Of a stretch of DNA of 64,000 bases, positions 1 through 12,022 are shown in pieces. A program made the translations under genes and the position numbers. The stretch's first letter is position 1; each line of letters begins with the position of its first letter. The stretch comes from Simmondsia chinensis (Eukaryota; Streptophyta; Magnoliopsida; Caryophyllales; Simmondsiaceae). The notes beneath the pieces were generated by a model that searched no databases, was not told where the DNA came from, and saw only the letters and a list, made by a program, of their open reading frames with translations. The stretch is from assembly GCA_018398585.1 (NCBI GenBank), contig JAGTTD010000008.1, forward strand, positions 260,501-324,500. The letters are read 5' to 3'.

Positions 1-267
1 AGTCACCTAACTCATAAGGTTTAAAACTTCAAGCTCCCCCAATTATATATTAAAAAGTCAAAATACTTAGATAATAAAAGAAAAAACTTCACACACCCAA
101 ATGATGAATTTTCTAGTCAAAACTGTAGGGGAGAAGAGACTAAACACAAGTCTAGTGGGCAAGCTAGTTAGTGAAGCACCAAATGATGTTGCTATAGGAC
201 ATCAACAAGACTTGTATTAATCAAACAAACAGAACAAAAATCAGCAAAAAGAAACACAAAAACGAAC

Positions 268-304
268 CTGGATAGGATTCATGGGCCACGTGCTGGTAAC
301 TCAT
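268..304 (-). CDS. First exon of probable CYSTM-type small protein (partial)
   Basis: On the minus strand an ATG at 304 opens a short exon reading M-S-Y-Q-H-V-A-H-E-S-Y-P plus one base of a Gly codon, followed by a donor (G|GTTCGT) after 268. This start resembles the N-terminus of plant cysteine-rich transmembrane module (CYSTM) proteins, which begin with a Tyr/Pro/Gly-rich tail and end in a Cys-rich membrane segment; members are linked to stress tolerance. Without splicing the frame closes soon after, so an intron is inferred. Positions 1-267 would be intron; I see no second exon there, so the rest should lie off the left edge. The call rests on 12 residues and on a neighbouring CFL1-like gene, because a CYSTM gene sits next to CFL1 in Arabidopsis as far as I recall. 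Confidence 0.48.
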
Positions 305-544
305 GACACTCTGACACTTCTTTGCCTCTTTAATTCTCTGATTCAACCAGATATATGAACATCAAGAATGGTTCTCTTCTCTTTTTGGAAGGTTTGAAAT
401 GTTTCTGGGTTTCAATTGCCAAACTGAACCAATACAAAACGAAAAAAACATACTTGCACCAGCAGGAAATCAATGTGTTACATGGCTATTTTGTGTCATG
501 CCACGTTCATTCTGGTGTCCGTTACCTGGCATTGCCCTGCCTCT

Positions 545-640
545 AGAGAGCGCCACCTGTCTTCCCAACTTGGGCCCATATTGGGCTTTGCCTTGGAAAT
601 GGGCCGACAAGCTCTCTGTGTATTCGTCAGGCCCATAGAA
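545..640 (-). promoter_or_regulatory. Cluster of site II (TGGGCY) motifs
   Basis: TGGGCC or TGGGCT occurs at 571-576, 582-587 and 600-605, and inverted as GGCCCA at 630-635. Such clusters are known TCP-binding site II elements in plant promoters. They lie about 270-330 bases upstream of the ATG at 304, so they probably belong to the promoter of the minus-strand CYSTM-like gene. Confidence 0.4.
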
Positions 641-980
641 AATCGGATCCTGTTTCTTCAGCTATTGTGTTAAATGAACAAAAATACAAGAACAAAAGAA
701 AGTTAACATGAAAAAGAATAAAAAGATACAAGATACAATTTAACATGAAAATTATGTTTATATCTATAGATTGCATAAATTTTTCGGAATATTTTCAGTA
801 GAGTGTAATGGAATTTTATTTAAAAAAATGAGTGGCTATTTTAGTCAAAAAATGAGGGATCAATTTAAAACTCACGAATATTAAGAAAAGAAAAAAATGA
901 GAGACCAATTTCAATATATATAAAAATAATAAGAGCCAAGGTATAAAATTGTAAATAACATTGAGAATATATATAATCAT

Positions 981-1275
981 GTAAACCGTAAAGCGCCCAT
1001 AAACGAGCCTTTGCCCAAAATAGCCTAAAATAAAAATAATATTACCCAAAATAGCACATTTTAAAAAATATTTTCTCAAATTACCTCAACGTCATCAAAT
1101 TTTAAAATATATTTTTTTGTTTTGGGGTTTAGGATTTAAAATTTTTAAACAAAAAATTGTTTTTTAAAAATTTGCTGACATGGATGCCATTTGGGAAAAA
1201 TATTTTTTAAAATGGGACATTTTGGATAATATTTTTTATTTTTGGGCCATTTTGGACAACGGATCCCTTTACACC
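981..1275. mobile_element. Inverted-repeat MITE-like element
   Basis: The left arm (from about 981, with GCCCAAAATAGCC and TTTTAAAAAATATTTTC) returns as its reverse complement in the right arm (to about 1275, with GGGCCATTTTGGAC and TTTTTAAAATGGGAC). The arms are about 100 bp and diverged. No ORF is present, and no clear target duplication was found. The adjoining stretches 641-980 and 1276-1976 are AT-rich with no recognisable gene. Confidence 0.45.
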
Positions 1276-1976
1276 ATGAATATGACTAATTATAAAATAA
1301 AACTAGATTCCATATTAGAAGCCAAACTCAACCGTTTAGATTTTAATTAATGCAAGACTCAATTTGACACATTTAATTAACATATAGACTCATAATTCAA
1401 GTAAAAAAATAGCAAATTTAAGCTTATTACGACATAGTGTTAGGATCACTTATCTATTGATATAGTTCCACTTCACTGAGACTTCAAACCATGTGTCTAA
1501 CCTTTCAAACTTAATAACAAATTAGCTCATGTGACCAAAAGCTAGCAACTATAAAGACTCTTAAGTAATTCAAACTGGTTAGAGCCCAGTTTGTTAATGG
1601 CTTTATTGAAAATCAATTATATTATAAATTTGTTTTATCATAAATCATCATTTAAGTTTAGAGAAATAATGATATGTATAATTTATCATAAATGTACACA
1701 TATGTATAATATAGAAGACTCATATATTAATTGATATTATAATATAAAGTTGATTACTTGGTATGTGCTTGAGTTGACTCACCCACTTTCTTTATCCCAA
1801 AATGGTCTAGTAATTGTGTCTCGCTTTGGACCTTTAAAATCTCCGGATCAACCTTGTGAAATTGTTATGTACGAGCCTCAATGTCGATTTTATACGCTAA
1901 CATTGATCGTGTATTTTTCTTTATCAAGGGTAGTTTATTTGAAAAGTGAAAATTTTAAAATAATAATACTTAGGGC

Positions 1977-2545
1977 TGGTAAAATGTGACCCGATCTCAT
2001 GACCCAACCCATTTGACTCTCTACCCGATCCAATCTTAATCCGAAAAATTTTAAATTTATTGAGACCCAAACCTGAAAATGAACCGACTCGAATTTGACC
2101 CCACCTTACTTGACCTGACTAGAGCCGACCCGAAATCCAAAATGACCCAAACCAGACCTGCTCTATATTCTAAAATGACTGAAATAGAAAGTGAACTTAT
2201 AGTAAAATTTAAATTTAAATAAAATGCTAATTATAGTCATTTCATTTTGTAGTTCAAGTTATAATTTTAAAAGTCGAATAAACATATTATCAAAATAAAC
2301 TATTGGTTCAAGTTGCAATCCGGGCTGACCCAATGATACCTGACCCAAGGTTAACTTGATTCGAAGTTGACCTGACCCGATGTTGACCCAAACCAACACT
2401 GACTCAACCCAAGGTCGACCTGCATTCAAGGACGATCCGACACAAGTATGACCCAATCTGATTTTGACCCAATCCAAAATAGACCCAACGTAATATTAAC
2501 CCAACCTGAATCCGACCCGGCCTGACCTGATTGCCAGGTCTTGTC
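1977..2545. repeat. GACCC/AACCC-rich degenerate repeat, hAT-MITE-like
   Basis: The stretch consists largely of short imperfect copies of TGACCC, GACCCAA and ACCTGACC. It opens with TTAGGGCTGGTAAAATG and closes near TTGCCAGGTCT, which are weakly inverted to each other. This suggests a short transposon whose interior grew by repeat expansion. ORFs through it (for example minus 2477-2259) are products of the repeat. Confidence 0.4.
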
Positions 2546-4153
2546 AACTTGTTATTCAGCTTTCATGGCTTTTCGAATTTGCTTCGTACATAATACCATG
2601 GCATTTTTATTTTGAGAAGAGGGGTAGGGACAGTAAAGCCACAAAACTACAACTAAAACAAACTCAGTGTTTTGAAAAGACTTTTGTCAAGACAGGATCT
2701 AACGAGAGTGAGAAGTATATAGTCTTATTCTATAAGGTACTAACGCAGTGGTGGATTTAGGACCTGAAGCCTGTGAAGTCAACTATAATAAGAATTATTA
2801 TTTTAATCCTTCATTATGGATAATCAGCACAGATCTTTTATATTACTTGTAACTATACAATACAGTTAAATGTATTGTAGTACTCAAGTATGGACAATTA
2901 CTCACTCTTACTCGCCACTATACTATCCTATTAGGAGACTATTTTCAAAGCACCAACAGGCTAATGCGAAAAAACTGACGATACAAAAATTAAAGGTGGG
3001 GCTGACAAGTGGAGTAGGGGGCTAAAAAATGTGAAGAACGAAAGATGCCTGAAGAGAGAGAATATGGTCAGAGTGTGGGACAAACTAAGATTCCCTTTCC
3101 ATCCCTACTTACACACCCCATTTTCTATTGCTTCGGTAATTGGCTAATGTTCTAATTAGAGTTACCGGTTTCATAAGATATCAAAACGAAACCCTCAAAT
3201 CAAACTGCGTAAAGGTGTTGGGTTCACCTATTTTGTCTAAATTCGGTCTCTAAGATGTGTTTTTACCCACTCCTGTGTTTTACAACCAGTTTAGAAGTAT
3301 TTTTGTACTCATTTTAGGGTTTTTGTTATTGCCCATAAATACTTAGCCCGGCTGCATTTTGCTACTCTTCCAAATTTTATGAAATACTCAGGTCGGGTTT
3401 TGCCTTTAACTTCTCTTGTATTTTGATATTTTGGTCTGTTTTGTTGTGTTTCCCCTATACATCAGTTGGGCTTTAGGTCCTGCTTTTGTAAGATGTCGGT
3501 TCTTTTTGTTGCGAGTTTCTCGCTAATTATCGAGGGGAAAAAAAGCCTAAAATTTGTTTGAAGATTGGTGAAATAAACATAACCTGGGCTAATTCAAAAG
3601 GGAAGACCGGGCTATGACTCTTTCAATGAGCCTGCACTGTTGCTGCTGCTGCAGCTGCAACCTTTGTCCACCTGCTCCCAGATTCCCCCCCTTTCTCTCT
3701 CTCTTACATGTTGGTAAGACCAATGGATAATCACCCAGAAAAATTCAATGAAACTTGCTTTTATCTTTCCATTTCAGCTTAGGGGGTTTTTTTTTTTTTT
3801 TTTTTTATTTAAAATTAAGAAGGAAAAACTTACGATATAAAAATCGACATCCCCTAGAGAAGGACGCGAGAGACACACACAAAGTATGGCAAAAGAAAAG
3901 CAATTCAGCTCAAGGGTTTGAATCTCATTCTCAATATCCTTCATAACAAACATTATTAATGAGATATCAGTGTCTTATTCACATATTTAATATATCGTAT
4001 GGTCTTAATATATGATATGAATTTTGACCTATAGTATAGAAGGAAGTAAAAGAAGAATAAAGTAGAAGTTACGGATACAAAAGAGGAGTGACAAAGGGAG
4101 GTGCAAGCAAGGGAGCAGTGGACCATCCAATGAGCAATCTTTTTCTGTTCAGT

Positions 4154-4191
<38 letters not shown>

Positions 4192-4316
4192 ACTGAAAAA
4201 TCGAATCTTTTTCGACTTTTTTCCTGGATGACCAGCCCACTCTTGCCAGCTTGCCCCCTCTCTCCTTTTTCCTGCTCCTCGGTCTTTCTGGCTCCACTCC
4301 CCATATATATAAATAG
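2546..4316. other. Intergenic, no gene recognised
   Basis: No coding region with family resemblance was found on either strand. A CTG/CAG-rich patch lies near 3640-3660, a T run near 3787-3806 and a (CT)n microsatellite at 4155-4188. A TATA-like TATATAAATA lies at 4305-4314 behind a pyrimidine-rich stretch, but no gene follows it. Confidence 0.5.
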
Positions 4317-4641
4317 GTCTCGTTTGATTACCAGATAAATTAAATTCTTATAAAAAATTATATTTTTGTGAATGTAATTCTAGTGTTAACTTTTCAGGAA
4401 GTAAATAAAATATATTTGGTTATTAGAATGAGAAATAGAACTTCTTTCAGAAGACTAGTTAAAAACAGATGAATTAGAACTTACCTAAACGCGCTAAGTA
4501 AGTTATTTCGTGCATTTTATAGTAATTAAAAATTGCTTAGAAGTTTTCACTTGCCACATTCTACTTACTTCTTATCAATCAAAAAAAAAGAGTCCAAATG
4601 TGTAATTCCTTGAATTTTTACTTTTCGTATACCAAACAAAA
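4317..4641. mobile_element. MITE-like element with TCTCGTTTGATTACCA-type ends
   Basis: The left end (TCTCGTTTGATTACCAGATAA) is inverted at the right end (GTATACCAAACAAAACT). The same end type appears around the element in the CFL1-like intron at 9304-9815. It has no coding content, and its boundaries are approximate. Confidence 0.35.
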
Positions 4642-5727
4642 CTATATATATATATGGTAAAAAGGTACAGTATGGTCTTCATAAAGGTCATGAATGTCCA
4701 TAAAAGGAGATATGAGTATCAAACGCAAAACCTTATATTTAGACGATAGATAATTTAATCATTTTACCGAATCAACTACCAAAATAAATCATTCATATAT
4801 ATATATATATATATAGCCAGATAATTGAGGGATTATATTCGATGCCGTGCAGCAGGTGGCTTTATGTCCTACATGCAGTACCTTAATGTTTTAAAGCAAG
4901 TCGCTATCCCTCTCTTTGGTTCTAATTGACTCCTCCCATTCCCCCCTACAGCAACCTTTTCATCTTCACAATTTCTATCACCCGAAAAAGTTTTCCATGT
5001 GAATGACAAATATTTATATTTACAAGTATATTCTAAGACATAAATACCTTAATTTAAAACCTATAGATCTTGTGGATAGATTGAGTTGATTCGGGTCACA
5101 GGTTTGACACAAGGCAGACTTCAAACGGTCCTAGGTAAGTCATGTTTGAGTCACGTCTAGCAAGGTGTGTTAGATTCGGGTTCCAAACACTAGTTGACTC
5201 GATCTGTGATAAAAAAGCGGGTTTTTTACAAAATTTCAAATCTCTTTCTTTGTTTTTTCTTCTTTCCTTTTTGATTGGAACGGGATAGATGAAAGTGTAA
5301 TATGTCTTACTCATAAGTCAAAACAGGTGAGCTAGTGAATCTAGTGTAATAGTTAGCTACCCTCACCCAAGCCTAAGGACGATGTTAGGCTCATTATCTA
5401 TAAGAAAAAAGAGTCAAAACAATTTTCTATGTAGGTCCAACACTAGTCAAATACGTCTCCTAATGAGACCATTTACGATCTCGTATTGGGTCAATTTGGT
5501 CAGGGGGAAAAAAAAAAAAAAAAGAATGAAAACAAAGCAATAACGTGACACACTACCTATTCCGATCCAAATTCACGTAGATTAAATCATTAAATTGAGT
5601 CGGGTGATACAAACACAAACCAACCTATCGACCATATGTACTCTATGTACTTAAATATAAAGTACTTAGTTTTTAATTTTCATTTCTAAAATAAGAATTG
5701 AATGTGTTAAAGATAATACCAATAATA

Positions 5728-5850
5728 AATAGCCCGTAGGTCAAACGATTAAAAGCATTCCCCCTTATAAATTGGGGTTCGACTTTTAAAAATAGAATTT
5801 CACATGCCGCATTATAAGTCAACGATACAATTACGTGAGCCATATAAATT
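5728..5850 (+). mobile_element. Possible tRNA-derived SINE
   Basis: A tRNA-like head starts at AGCCCGTAGGTCAAACG (A-box-like) and carries GGGGTTCGACTT (B-box-like) about 40 bases downstream, followed by an AT-rich body. It does not fold as an intact tRNA. The flanking DNA 4642-5727 and 5851-6244 holds AT microsatellites and A runs and no gene that I can see. Confidence 0.35.
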
Positions 5851-6244
5851 AACTGCTCCCATTTCTAAAAATAATAATTTATTAAATTTATAAAAATAAT
5901 AATATCCCCATCTATTTCGGCCAACTCAGTTTGATTTTTCAATATTTGATGTGCTTTATGGAGGAATTGCAAAAGGGCAATTAAAAAAATATATATAGTT
6001 TCTTCGTCTATTTTTGTCAATAATAATTGTTTCGTCTAATTTTCAAAATTCTAATAAATTTTGAGAGCAATGTTTCAAAAGGAAAAAAAAAAAAAAAAAA
6101 ACGGTGGACTGAGGATAAACTAGTATTAAGATTGAAATCTTTGATTAACAAATAGGAAATCCCCAACGGACTTATGTAAGAAAAGCCTTTGTCGTTAGCA
6201 ACATATAAAGAAGACCAAATAGAAGAAGTTATAATCATGAAAAT

Positions 6245-6510
6245 TAGCTGAGCTGACTCGTTAGAAAGTTTGAAAGGCTTAGCTAGTTTCGAGCTTGTGC
6301 TACACAATCTTAAATGAGCTTAACTTAATACAATTTCAATAAGCCCAATCAAGTCAAGTTCAACCTTAACAAGCGTAAATGAGTCTAAATCAAGCTAAAA
6401 TGAGCATAATTTAGACAATGATATCTCGAGCTGAACCAAGTTTAGTTCCAACTTGAACTTTTAAAGCTCAACGAGCTGAGCATCAAGCTTGGACTTGGCT
6501 CATCTATTCA
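6245..6510. repeat. GAGC-rich repeat (GAGC family, copy 1)
   Basis: Many imperfect copies of GAGCTT, GAGCTGA and CAAGCTT are packed into about 260 bases. The same composition recurs at six other places in the window. The copy at 53733-54175 has recognisable inverted ends, so I read the family as a hAT-like MITE; this copy is decayed. Confidence 0.4.
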
Positions 6511-7730
6511 CAAATTATATATATATAAAAGCATGAGAAACGAAGCATGTTTGCACACATGTCATCGCATTAAATGTAGTTTGACATTCATTCTTCATCA
6601 AACTTCAAACTGCCCTTCAATTTTTATAATGGGGAACGGATCACATTAAAGAAAAACAAAAAAAAAAAGGGAAAATTAATGCAAAAATTGGTAAAATTAT
6701 GTGATGGGGAAGAAGAGAAACAGCAAAGAGAAGAAAACAAACAAGTCACCATCACTGTGAGAATATTATTTTCTTTCTACTTTCGTCTGTATCTGATCCC
6801 CTTTCAAGTTTACCCCTTCCATTGCACACCCATTAAAATACCCCCCTTCCCAAATAAAATCAAACAAAACCGATATGTTAATACATATTGAATCCCACGT
6901 TACAGTTGTGAGAGAAAAAAAATTAATTATAAACTTAATAAATTATTTTTACCTGATGTTAATTAGTTTTAGGATGCAATCTCACCTGAACTTATATATG
7001 GATCTGATATATATACCAGCTCTGTAGGTTGGGCCTAAAAGGATCCGGTAAAATTTAACAGAAACAATCATTGATAAGGGCATGTTTTTCCTTACAGTGT
7101 AAAAAAAAAAAAAAAAAAAAAGGTACGGTCAATATTGTATTTTGTTCATAGTTCTTGATTTTTGGAAAAACTAAAAATACGAATTTTTAAAACTATTTTT
7201 CTTGTTTTTGAATCTCATTTATTAAAAATAGAAAATAAAAAAAAAGAAAAAAGAAACAACACAAAACGGACCCTAAGAAGAAAATTAATTACATGTAGTA
7301 CCTGAGTTCTACATTATTTATGAATGCCTTCATTAGTTTTACGGTAGTTGATATTTTTGACATAATATCAAAACTTTTGATGAGCAAGTTTTGAGGAGAA
7401 ATTACGTACAAAGACTCTAACTTCTAATATAATGTAACTCCGGCATAGAATATGAGATGAGCATATACACTATCTACACTTTAAGTTCATGCGTCATAAT
7501 AAGTATAAAACCAGTCATAAGCATTGGAGAAAAATAACTATGCATCAGCCAAGAAATTTAATTCACAATAAAGTTCTGAGATATCCTCAATCCACAAACT
7601 AAAACCTCCCTAAAATGGAAGATTTTAGACAAATTTCCACATTGATGTAAAACTGGAGATAAAACAAGAAGAAAAATTTATGTAAAATCAAGGGACTTAG
7701 AGAGAATAATAATGGGATTGATTAAAATGT
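6511..7730. other. Intergenic, no gene recognised
   Basis: AT-rich DNA downstream of the CFL1-like gene. It holds a 21-base A run near 7101-7121 and a TRIM-like fragment near 7340-7460. The 3' UTR of the CFL1-like gene would lie in the last few hundred bases. Confidence 0.5.
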
Positions 7731-10220
7731 TTAAAGGGTAGAGGGATTGGCATTTTCAGAGCGATCAAAGTGTAGAAGCTGACCATTACATTTGGGGCAG
7801 TCCTCTACTTGCTTTGGCACCATATAATACATTAAGCAGCTTTTGCACCCTGCCACCACCAGCACTGCTTCCTGGTCCAACCCCGCCTGCCGCCGCTGCT
7901 GCTGCCTCCGGCTGCCACTCACCGATGACGAGGAGGTTGACGGACATGGCCTGATCATCCCTGTAGAAACCTGGTAAAAAGATGGGGATGACTCGGTGAA
8001 CGATCCTTCGCTGTCGTAGGAGTCATCTTCATCTTCTTCCTCATCGTCGTCATCGTCGTCTTCATCGGAGTAGTAGTCTCCATTGTAATCCACAGTTGTC
8101 CTTGGATCTTCTTTGGATTTCATCCCATTCCTCCAGTTTATGTAGTAAACCTCGCCTGTCTGTCATTGAACAAAATGGGAAACAAGTGAGAATCACAAGA
8201 CAGGCTACACATAATAAACTTCACATACTAGACAATTTATCAACTGTTAGAGTAGATAATCATTCTTGGGTATCCATCAACTTAAGTTTTTAGAATAGTT
8301 AGTTCTTTGATATGGTATCAGAATCTTATTGACTGAGATAACACAAGTTTGAATCCCAACCTCTTTCTGAATATTAATATAATTCACCATAAAGTATAAG
8401 ATGGACATATGAACTATCTGTACTTCAATCCTAATGTGCATTCACCTGAGAGGACATGCTAGAGTGCAAAAGCATTCATGGGCCATTATTATAAACTTAA
8501 GCTTTTTGTATAGTTGGTTTCTTACGCATGAGCATTCAACTCTAGTAACTTAAAAGGATGAACCCAAGAAAACAAGTAAGAAGGTACAACTTTTAGGCCA
8601 CAAAAGTTAGTAAGTGCCAAGAGATCATCGTCATCACCTAATGGTACAAAGAAAAGAGGGGCAAAAGCAAAGAAAAAGTACGGGCTTTTTCCATCTTTCA
8701 AAACAAAAAATCCTCCAAAATAGCAGTTGAATTAGTTCTTAGATCAAAAGATTTAAAGAAACCGATGATGGAAACAGTCAAGAAACTAACTGTTATAAAA
8801 GTTTAAGCTTATGAGCAAAATTTTAAGAATAATTTCATATTAACACACCCCTTACAGCAAAACCAGGGGCTGAAAATTGGATAATACACAAATCTACCCA
8901 TACTTTGTACTTGAAATATATTAATTGTTAATGTAAAATCATTTCAACTAAATTCTAATACTATGTTAAGAAACCAATTGTTTAGTTTAGAATAATTTAA
9001 TACTCTAACAAAGACTTCACTTTCATATGCTACAGTAAATTTATGGGATAGGTCAAAATTAGGGTTTCTGGTACGAGAATAGAAAGAAGCGCAGAATTGG
9101 GAGCCAAAGTGCAAAAATAGCAGCATTGAATGCGATACACATTAAATACAACCCACATATTGTAGTAAAAAACAAAGATTTTACCCTAACATTCAAGCAT
9201 TTATTGACTACATACATCACAACAAAATCAGCAACTACTAGTATCACTTTCTTATCCATATTTTTAGCATGTGCACAATGAAAAAGAGAGAATTTTAAAG
9301 AAACTAGGTCTTGTTTGGTCACCGAGAGATAAACGCAGGAAACTGAAATTCATGAAAAGTGGGAATTTGTTGCGATTTCTCGCCACTTATCAAATAAAAA
9401 ATAAAAAATTGAAAGGTGGGAATTTGCCATCATGTTTGGTTGCTAGAAGATGGTTCGTTAGCGCTTTCTAATTCCTTTGCAACATAGGAAGTAACTTATA
9501 TAGTCTTGTTTGGTCATTAGGGAGTAAATGCAGAAATCGAAATTCAAGAGAAGTAAGCATTTGGCTATTGTTTAATTACCAAAAAATGGTCAGAACATGT
9601 GATGTAAATTTTTTTTAACAATTTCCAATTTCTTTAAACCACATATGTAAGCTGTAATTCATTTGTTTTAATAGCTCCTAAAGAAGTCTTATTTTTAATC
9701 TAGCAATAAAACACTTTATACTTACTTCTTAAGAAGTCGATACATTAATTAAATTATCAAAAAATACAATTCTCTATAAGATTTCAGGTCCTATGTTAAC
9801 CAAACAAGGCCCTAGCTCTCTTCCGAAATTATAATTCCTTTATTTTTACCTAAATTTCAAAGAAATTCTATTTCACATCCTAACAACTGCCTATTTCCTA
9901 AAAAGTCACAACTTTTTATTAAAATTCAATTCATACAAGAACCAAAACAACGACTTTAAATAACAAACCTTTAAATCGAGGCACTGCTCCCAATGATAAG
10001 GAAGAGAAACATGAGAGTTCAACTCAACAAGGGTAGAATTATCATCAGATGAAGAAACGTTAGCATCGGAGACTGACTGTTGGTGCTGTTGGTACTGTCG
10101 GTTACGATTCGAAGTCGCCGTCTCCGAGGACGACGACGACCTATTAACGCCGTTAAGGGAGCAGTTTTGGAGAGATCTCTCCAGCGACGCCGTGATTGCC
10201 GCCATGCTTGGAGGTGTCAT
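7731..10220 (-). CDS. CFL1: CFL1-like WW-domain protein
   Basis: Two exons, 10220-9969 and 8159-7731, join in phase 0 through AAG|GTTTGT and CAG|ACAGGC and give 226 residues. The join rebuilds a WW-like domain at about residues 72-104 (LPYHWEQ...TGEVYYINW...KEDPR). The usual second Trp before the EDPR-type end is Lys here, as I recall for the plant CURLY FLAG LEAF 1 family. An acidic Asp/Glu run follows at about 114-136, then a Ser-rich stretch, then a Cys pair set (CKSC-x12-CPKC) like a small zinc-binding knuckle. Rice and Arabidopsis CFL1 repress cuticle development and interact with a class IV HD-ZIP factor. The start was chosen at the first in-frame ATG; Met6 is an alternative. The 1,809-base intron carries MITE and TRIM-like debris. 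Confidence 0.85.
8290..8420 (+). mobile_element. TRIM-like fragment in the CFL1-like intron
   Basis: It contains GATATGGTATCAGAATC, close to the TGGTATCAGAGC primer-binding site complementary to initiator tRNA-Met, followed by GTTTGAATCCCAACC. The same core is seen inverted at 19.4-19.7, 20.6-20.8, 39.2-39.5 and 57.2-57.6 kb. Confidence 0.35.
9304..9815. mobile_element. MITE-like element with CTAGGTCTTGTTTGGT ends
   Basis: The left end CTAGGTCTTGTTTGGTCAC is inverted at the right end (GTTAACCAAACAAGGCCCTAG). A second left-type end (TCTTGTTTGGTCATTAG) lies near 9505, so two related elements may be adjacent or nested. It lies inside the CFL1-like intron and has no coding content. Confidence 0.5.
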
Positions 10221-10234
10221 TCACTGGACGATAC

Positions 10235-10236
<2 letters not shown>

Positions 10237-10282
<46 letters not shown>
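10237..10282. repeat. 46-base poly-G tract (poly-C in the CFL1-like leader)
   Basis: An unbroken run of 46 G on the plus strand begins 17 bases upstream of the CFL1-like ATG. It would be poly-C in the 5' leader of that gene. A GA-rich (CT-rich in mRNA) stretch borders it at 10283-10345. Runs this long are prone to sequencing and assembly error, so the length is not secure. Confidence 0.9.
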
Positions 10283-10283
<1 letters not shown>

Positions 10284-11193
10284 AGGAGAGAGAATATGAG
10301 GGAGAGATCGCAGAAGAGAGAGAGAGGAGAGAGAGAATGTGGTAGGGAGAAATGAGGTAAAAAAAGAGGGATGTGGTTGGAGGGGGAGGCGTATATTAGT
10401 AAAAGTCAAGATGGTAGGAGTCCACGCGCTCAATCGCGATTGGTTTGGGTGGTCTGACCCACTTTTTTAAAAATAAAATTTTTTCTGAACATTTTTTGAA
10501 AATAGTATTCGAAAATTATGTTTTTAATTCTTTTTTTATTTCTTTGGTCAACAAATGTATAGGAAAATTATTATACCAAGGTATTGCTATTAACGGGTTA
10601 AAAAAATGATATTATTAGAGTAATGTTATAATTTTAAAGTGAATAATAATTATGTGTTTTTTGATAAGTGCTCTGATATTAATATTTTTATCTTAATAAT
10701 AACATTATCCTTAAATGAGACTTTGTTTTAATGGACAATACCATCTTAATTATGTTATTTTTATATATTTTTGTAGTAATAATTATAATAAGAAAATATT
10801 TTTATTTATTGTGTTCAAAAAGAAATTTCATTTACCGAAGGAAAACTGAGTTCCATAGAAGAAAATATGTTTGCCGTTGTTATTTCATGTCTTTTTCTTT
10901 ATTTCAACCTTAACTTGATTAAATATAAGTCTAATATAAAATTATAAAATTAAAGTATTTTATTAGTACCAAAGTTTTCAAGAAAAAATAGTTTTAATAG
11001 AAATAATATTGTAGATAAAAGATATTATATTCGTTACTAACGTCAAAAAAAAGTAAATAAGAAATCTTATAATAGGGGGGACAATTACAAAGAGGGTAAT
11101 TAGAGTAGGTAGAAGTGTTAACCTAATGAATTTGAAAAACAAAATGAAAGAAACTCTAGGAGAAAAAGAACACGAAAGGAATATAATATATAG
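10283..11193. other. CFL1-like upstream region, then AT-rich intergenic DNA
   Basis: 10283-10440 is pyrimidine-rich on the gene strand and is the likely leader and proximal promoter. I see no clear TATA box. Further out the DNA is AT-rich without recognisable coding. Confidence 0.4.
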
Positions 11194-11212
11194 GGAGTAA
11201 ATAAAAGAAGTG

Positions 11213-11371
11213 TTCTTCGTGTTTCTCATGCTCTTTACTCTTATCATATTAGAGATCCTCACAAACAGCCTCTTGTTAGGATATCATCCTGATAGAGTAA
11301 GACTCTTACATTCTACCCTCAGACCCTGCACAAGCGGAAGCCCTTGAAGCATTGGACATGTTATTGTTGTT
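11213..11371 (+). mobile_element. SINE, 5'-truncated, with a perfect 19 bp target duplication
   Basis: It carries the family 3' half (AAACAGCCTC ... AGACCCTGC ... GGAAGCCCTTGAAGCATTGG) and a TTATTGTTGTTG tail. It is flanked by identical 19-base repeats at 11194-11212 and 11372-11390. Its 5' end retains only a remnant resembling the 5S end (AGAGATCCTCAC). The intact duplication implies recent insertion. Confidence 0.75.
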
Positions 11372-11591
11372 GGAGTAAATAAAAGAAGTGACAAAGATTT
11401 AAAAAGTAAAAACAGAGAAGAATCACGAGATGGTAAAACAAAAAAGAAAAAAGAAAAAGAAGAAGAGGGGAGAGTATAATAATGTTGGTGTTTTGCTTGC
11501 TGTTGGGAATCTCTTCTGTACTACTACTACCCCTCTCTCTGACAAACCCCCCCTTCTTTGAACTCCTCCCTCCCTTTATTTTTAATATTAT

Positions 11592-12017
11592 TGATGCAGC
11601 CCGTAAGTAGATTTGGTGGATCGGGTACAAGATTGGCGGATATAAGTTGGCGGGTTTGGATAAGCGGCATGGAGATTGCATACGATAGAAATTAGAGTTG
11701 ATTAGGAGGTAGAGCTTTGTTAGGATTGGTTTTATATTTTCAGATTTAAATCTTTATTGTTTACGTTTATCTTTAAGTCTTTTAATTATCTTTTAATGTT
11801 TTGCTTAAGATTAAATAACTTCTTTATAAAATCAAGAGAAACCTAGGTTGTTTTATTATTCAATTTTTAGATTTTACTTTCTATTTTGAGCTTCTGTCTT
11901 GAGTTGTGAGAATTGAGCTTTTATTTTTTTCTTTTCATTTATTAGTGATTGATAAAATTAAAGGCAATGCTGTTGACTCCTTTCAGTTTTTCAATTTTTT
12001 ACTTACGTGCTGTATCA
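11592..12017. mobile_element. Solo LTR
   Basis: The segment begins TGATGCAGC and ends GCTGTATCA, nearly inverted ends with TG...CA. It is flanked by a perfect 5-base duplication ATTAT at 11587-11591 and 12018-12022. A related copy lies at 32203-32637. No internal retrotransposon sequence is attached, so unequal recombination between two LTRs is the likely origin. Confidence 0.75.
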
Positions 12018-12022
12018 ATTAT

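Noticed and set aside
4305..4314. TATA box of an unseen gene
   Set aside because: TATATAAATA is followed by a MITE-like end and AT-rich DNA with no coding region.
10080..10433. Glycine- or proline-rich ORFs across the poly-G run
   Set aside because: They are translations of G46 and the flanking GA repeat, overlap the CFL1-like exon and leader, and have no family resemblance.
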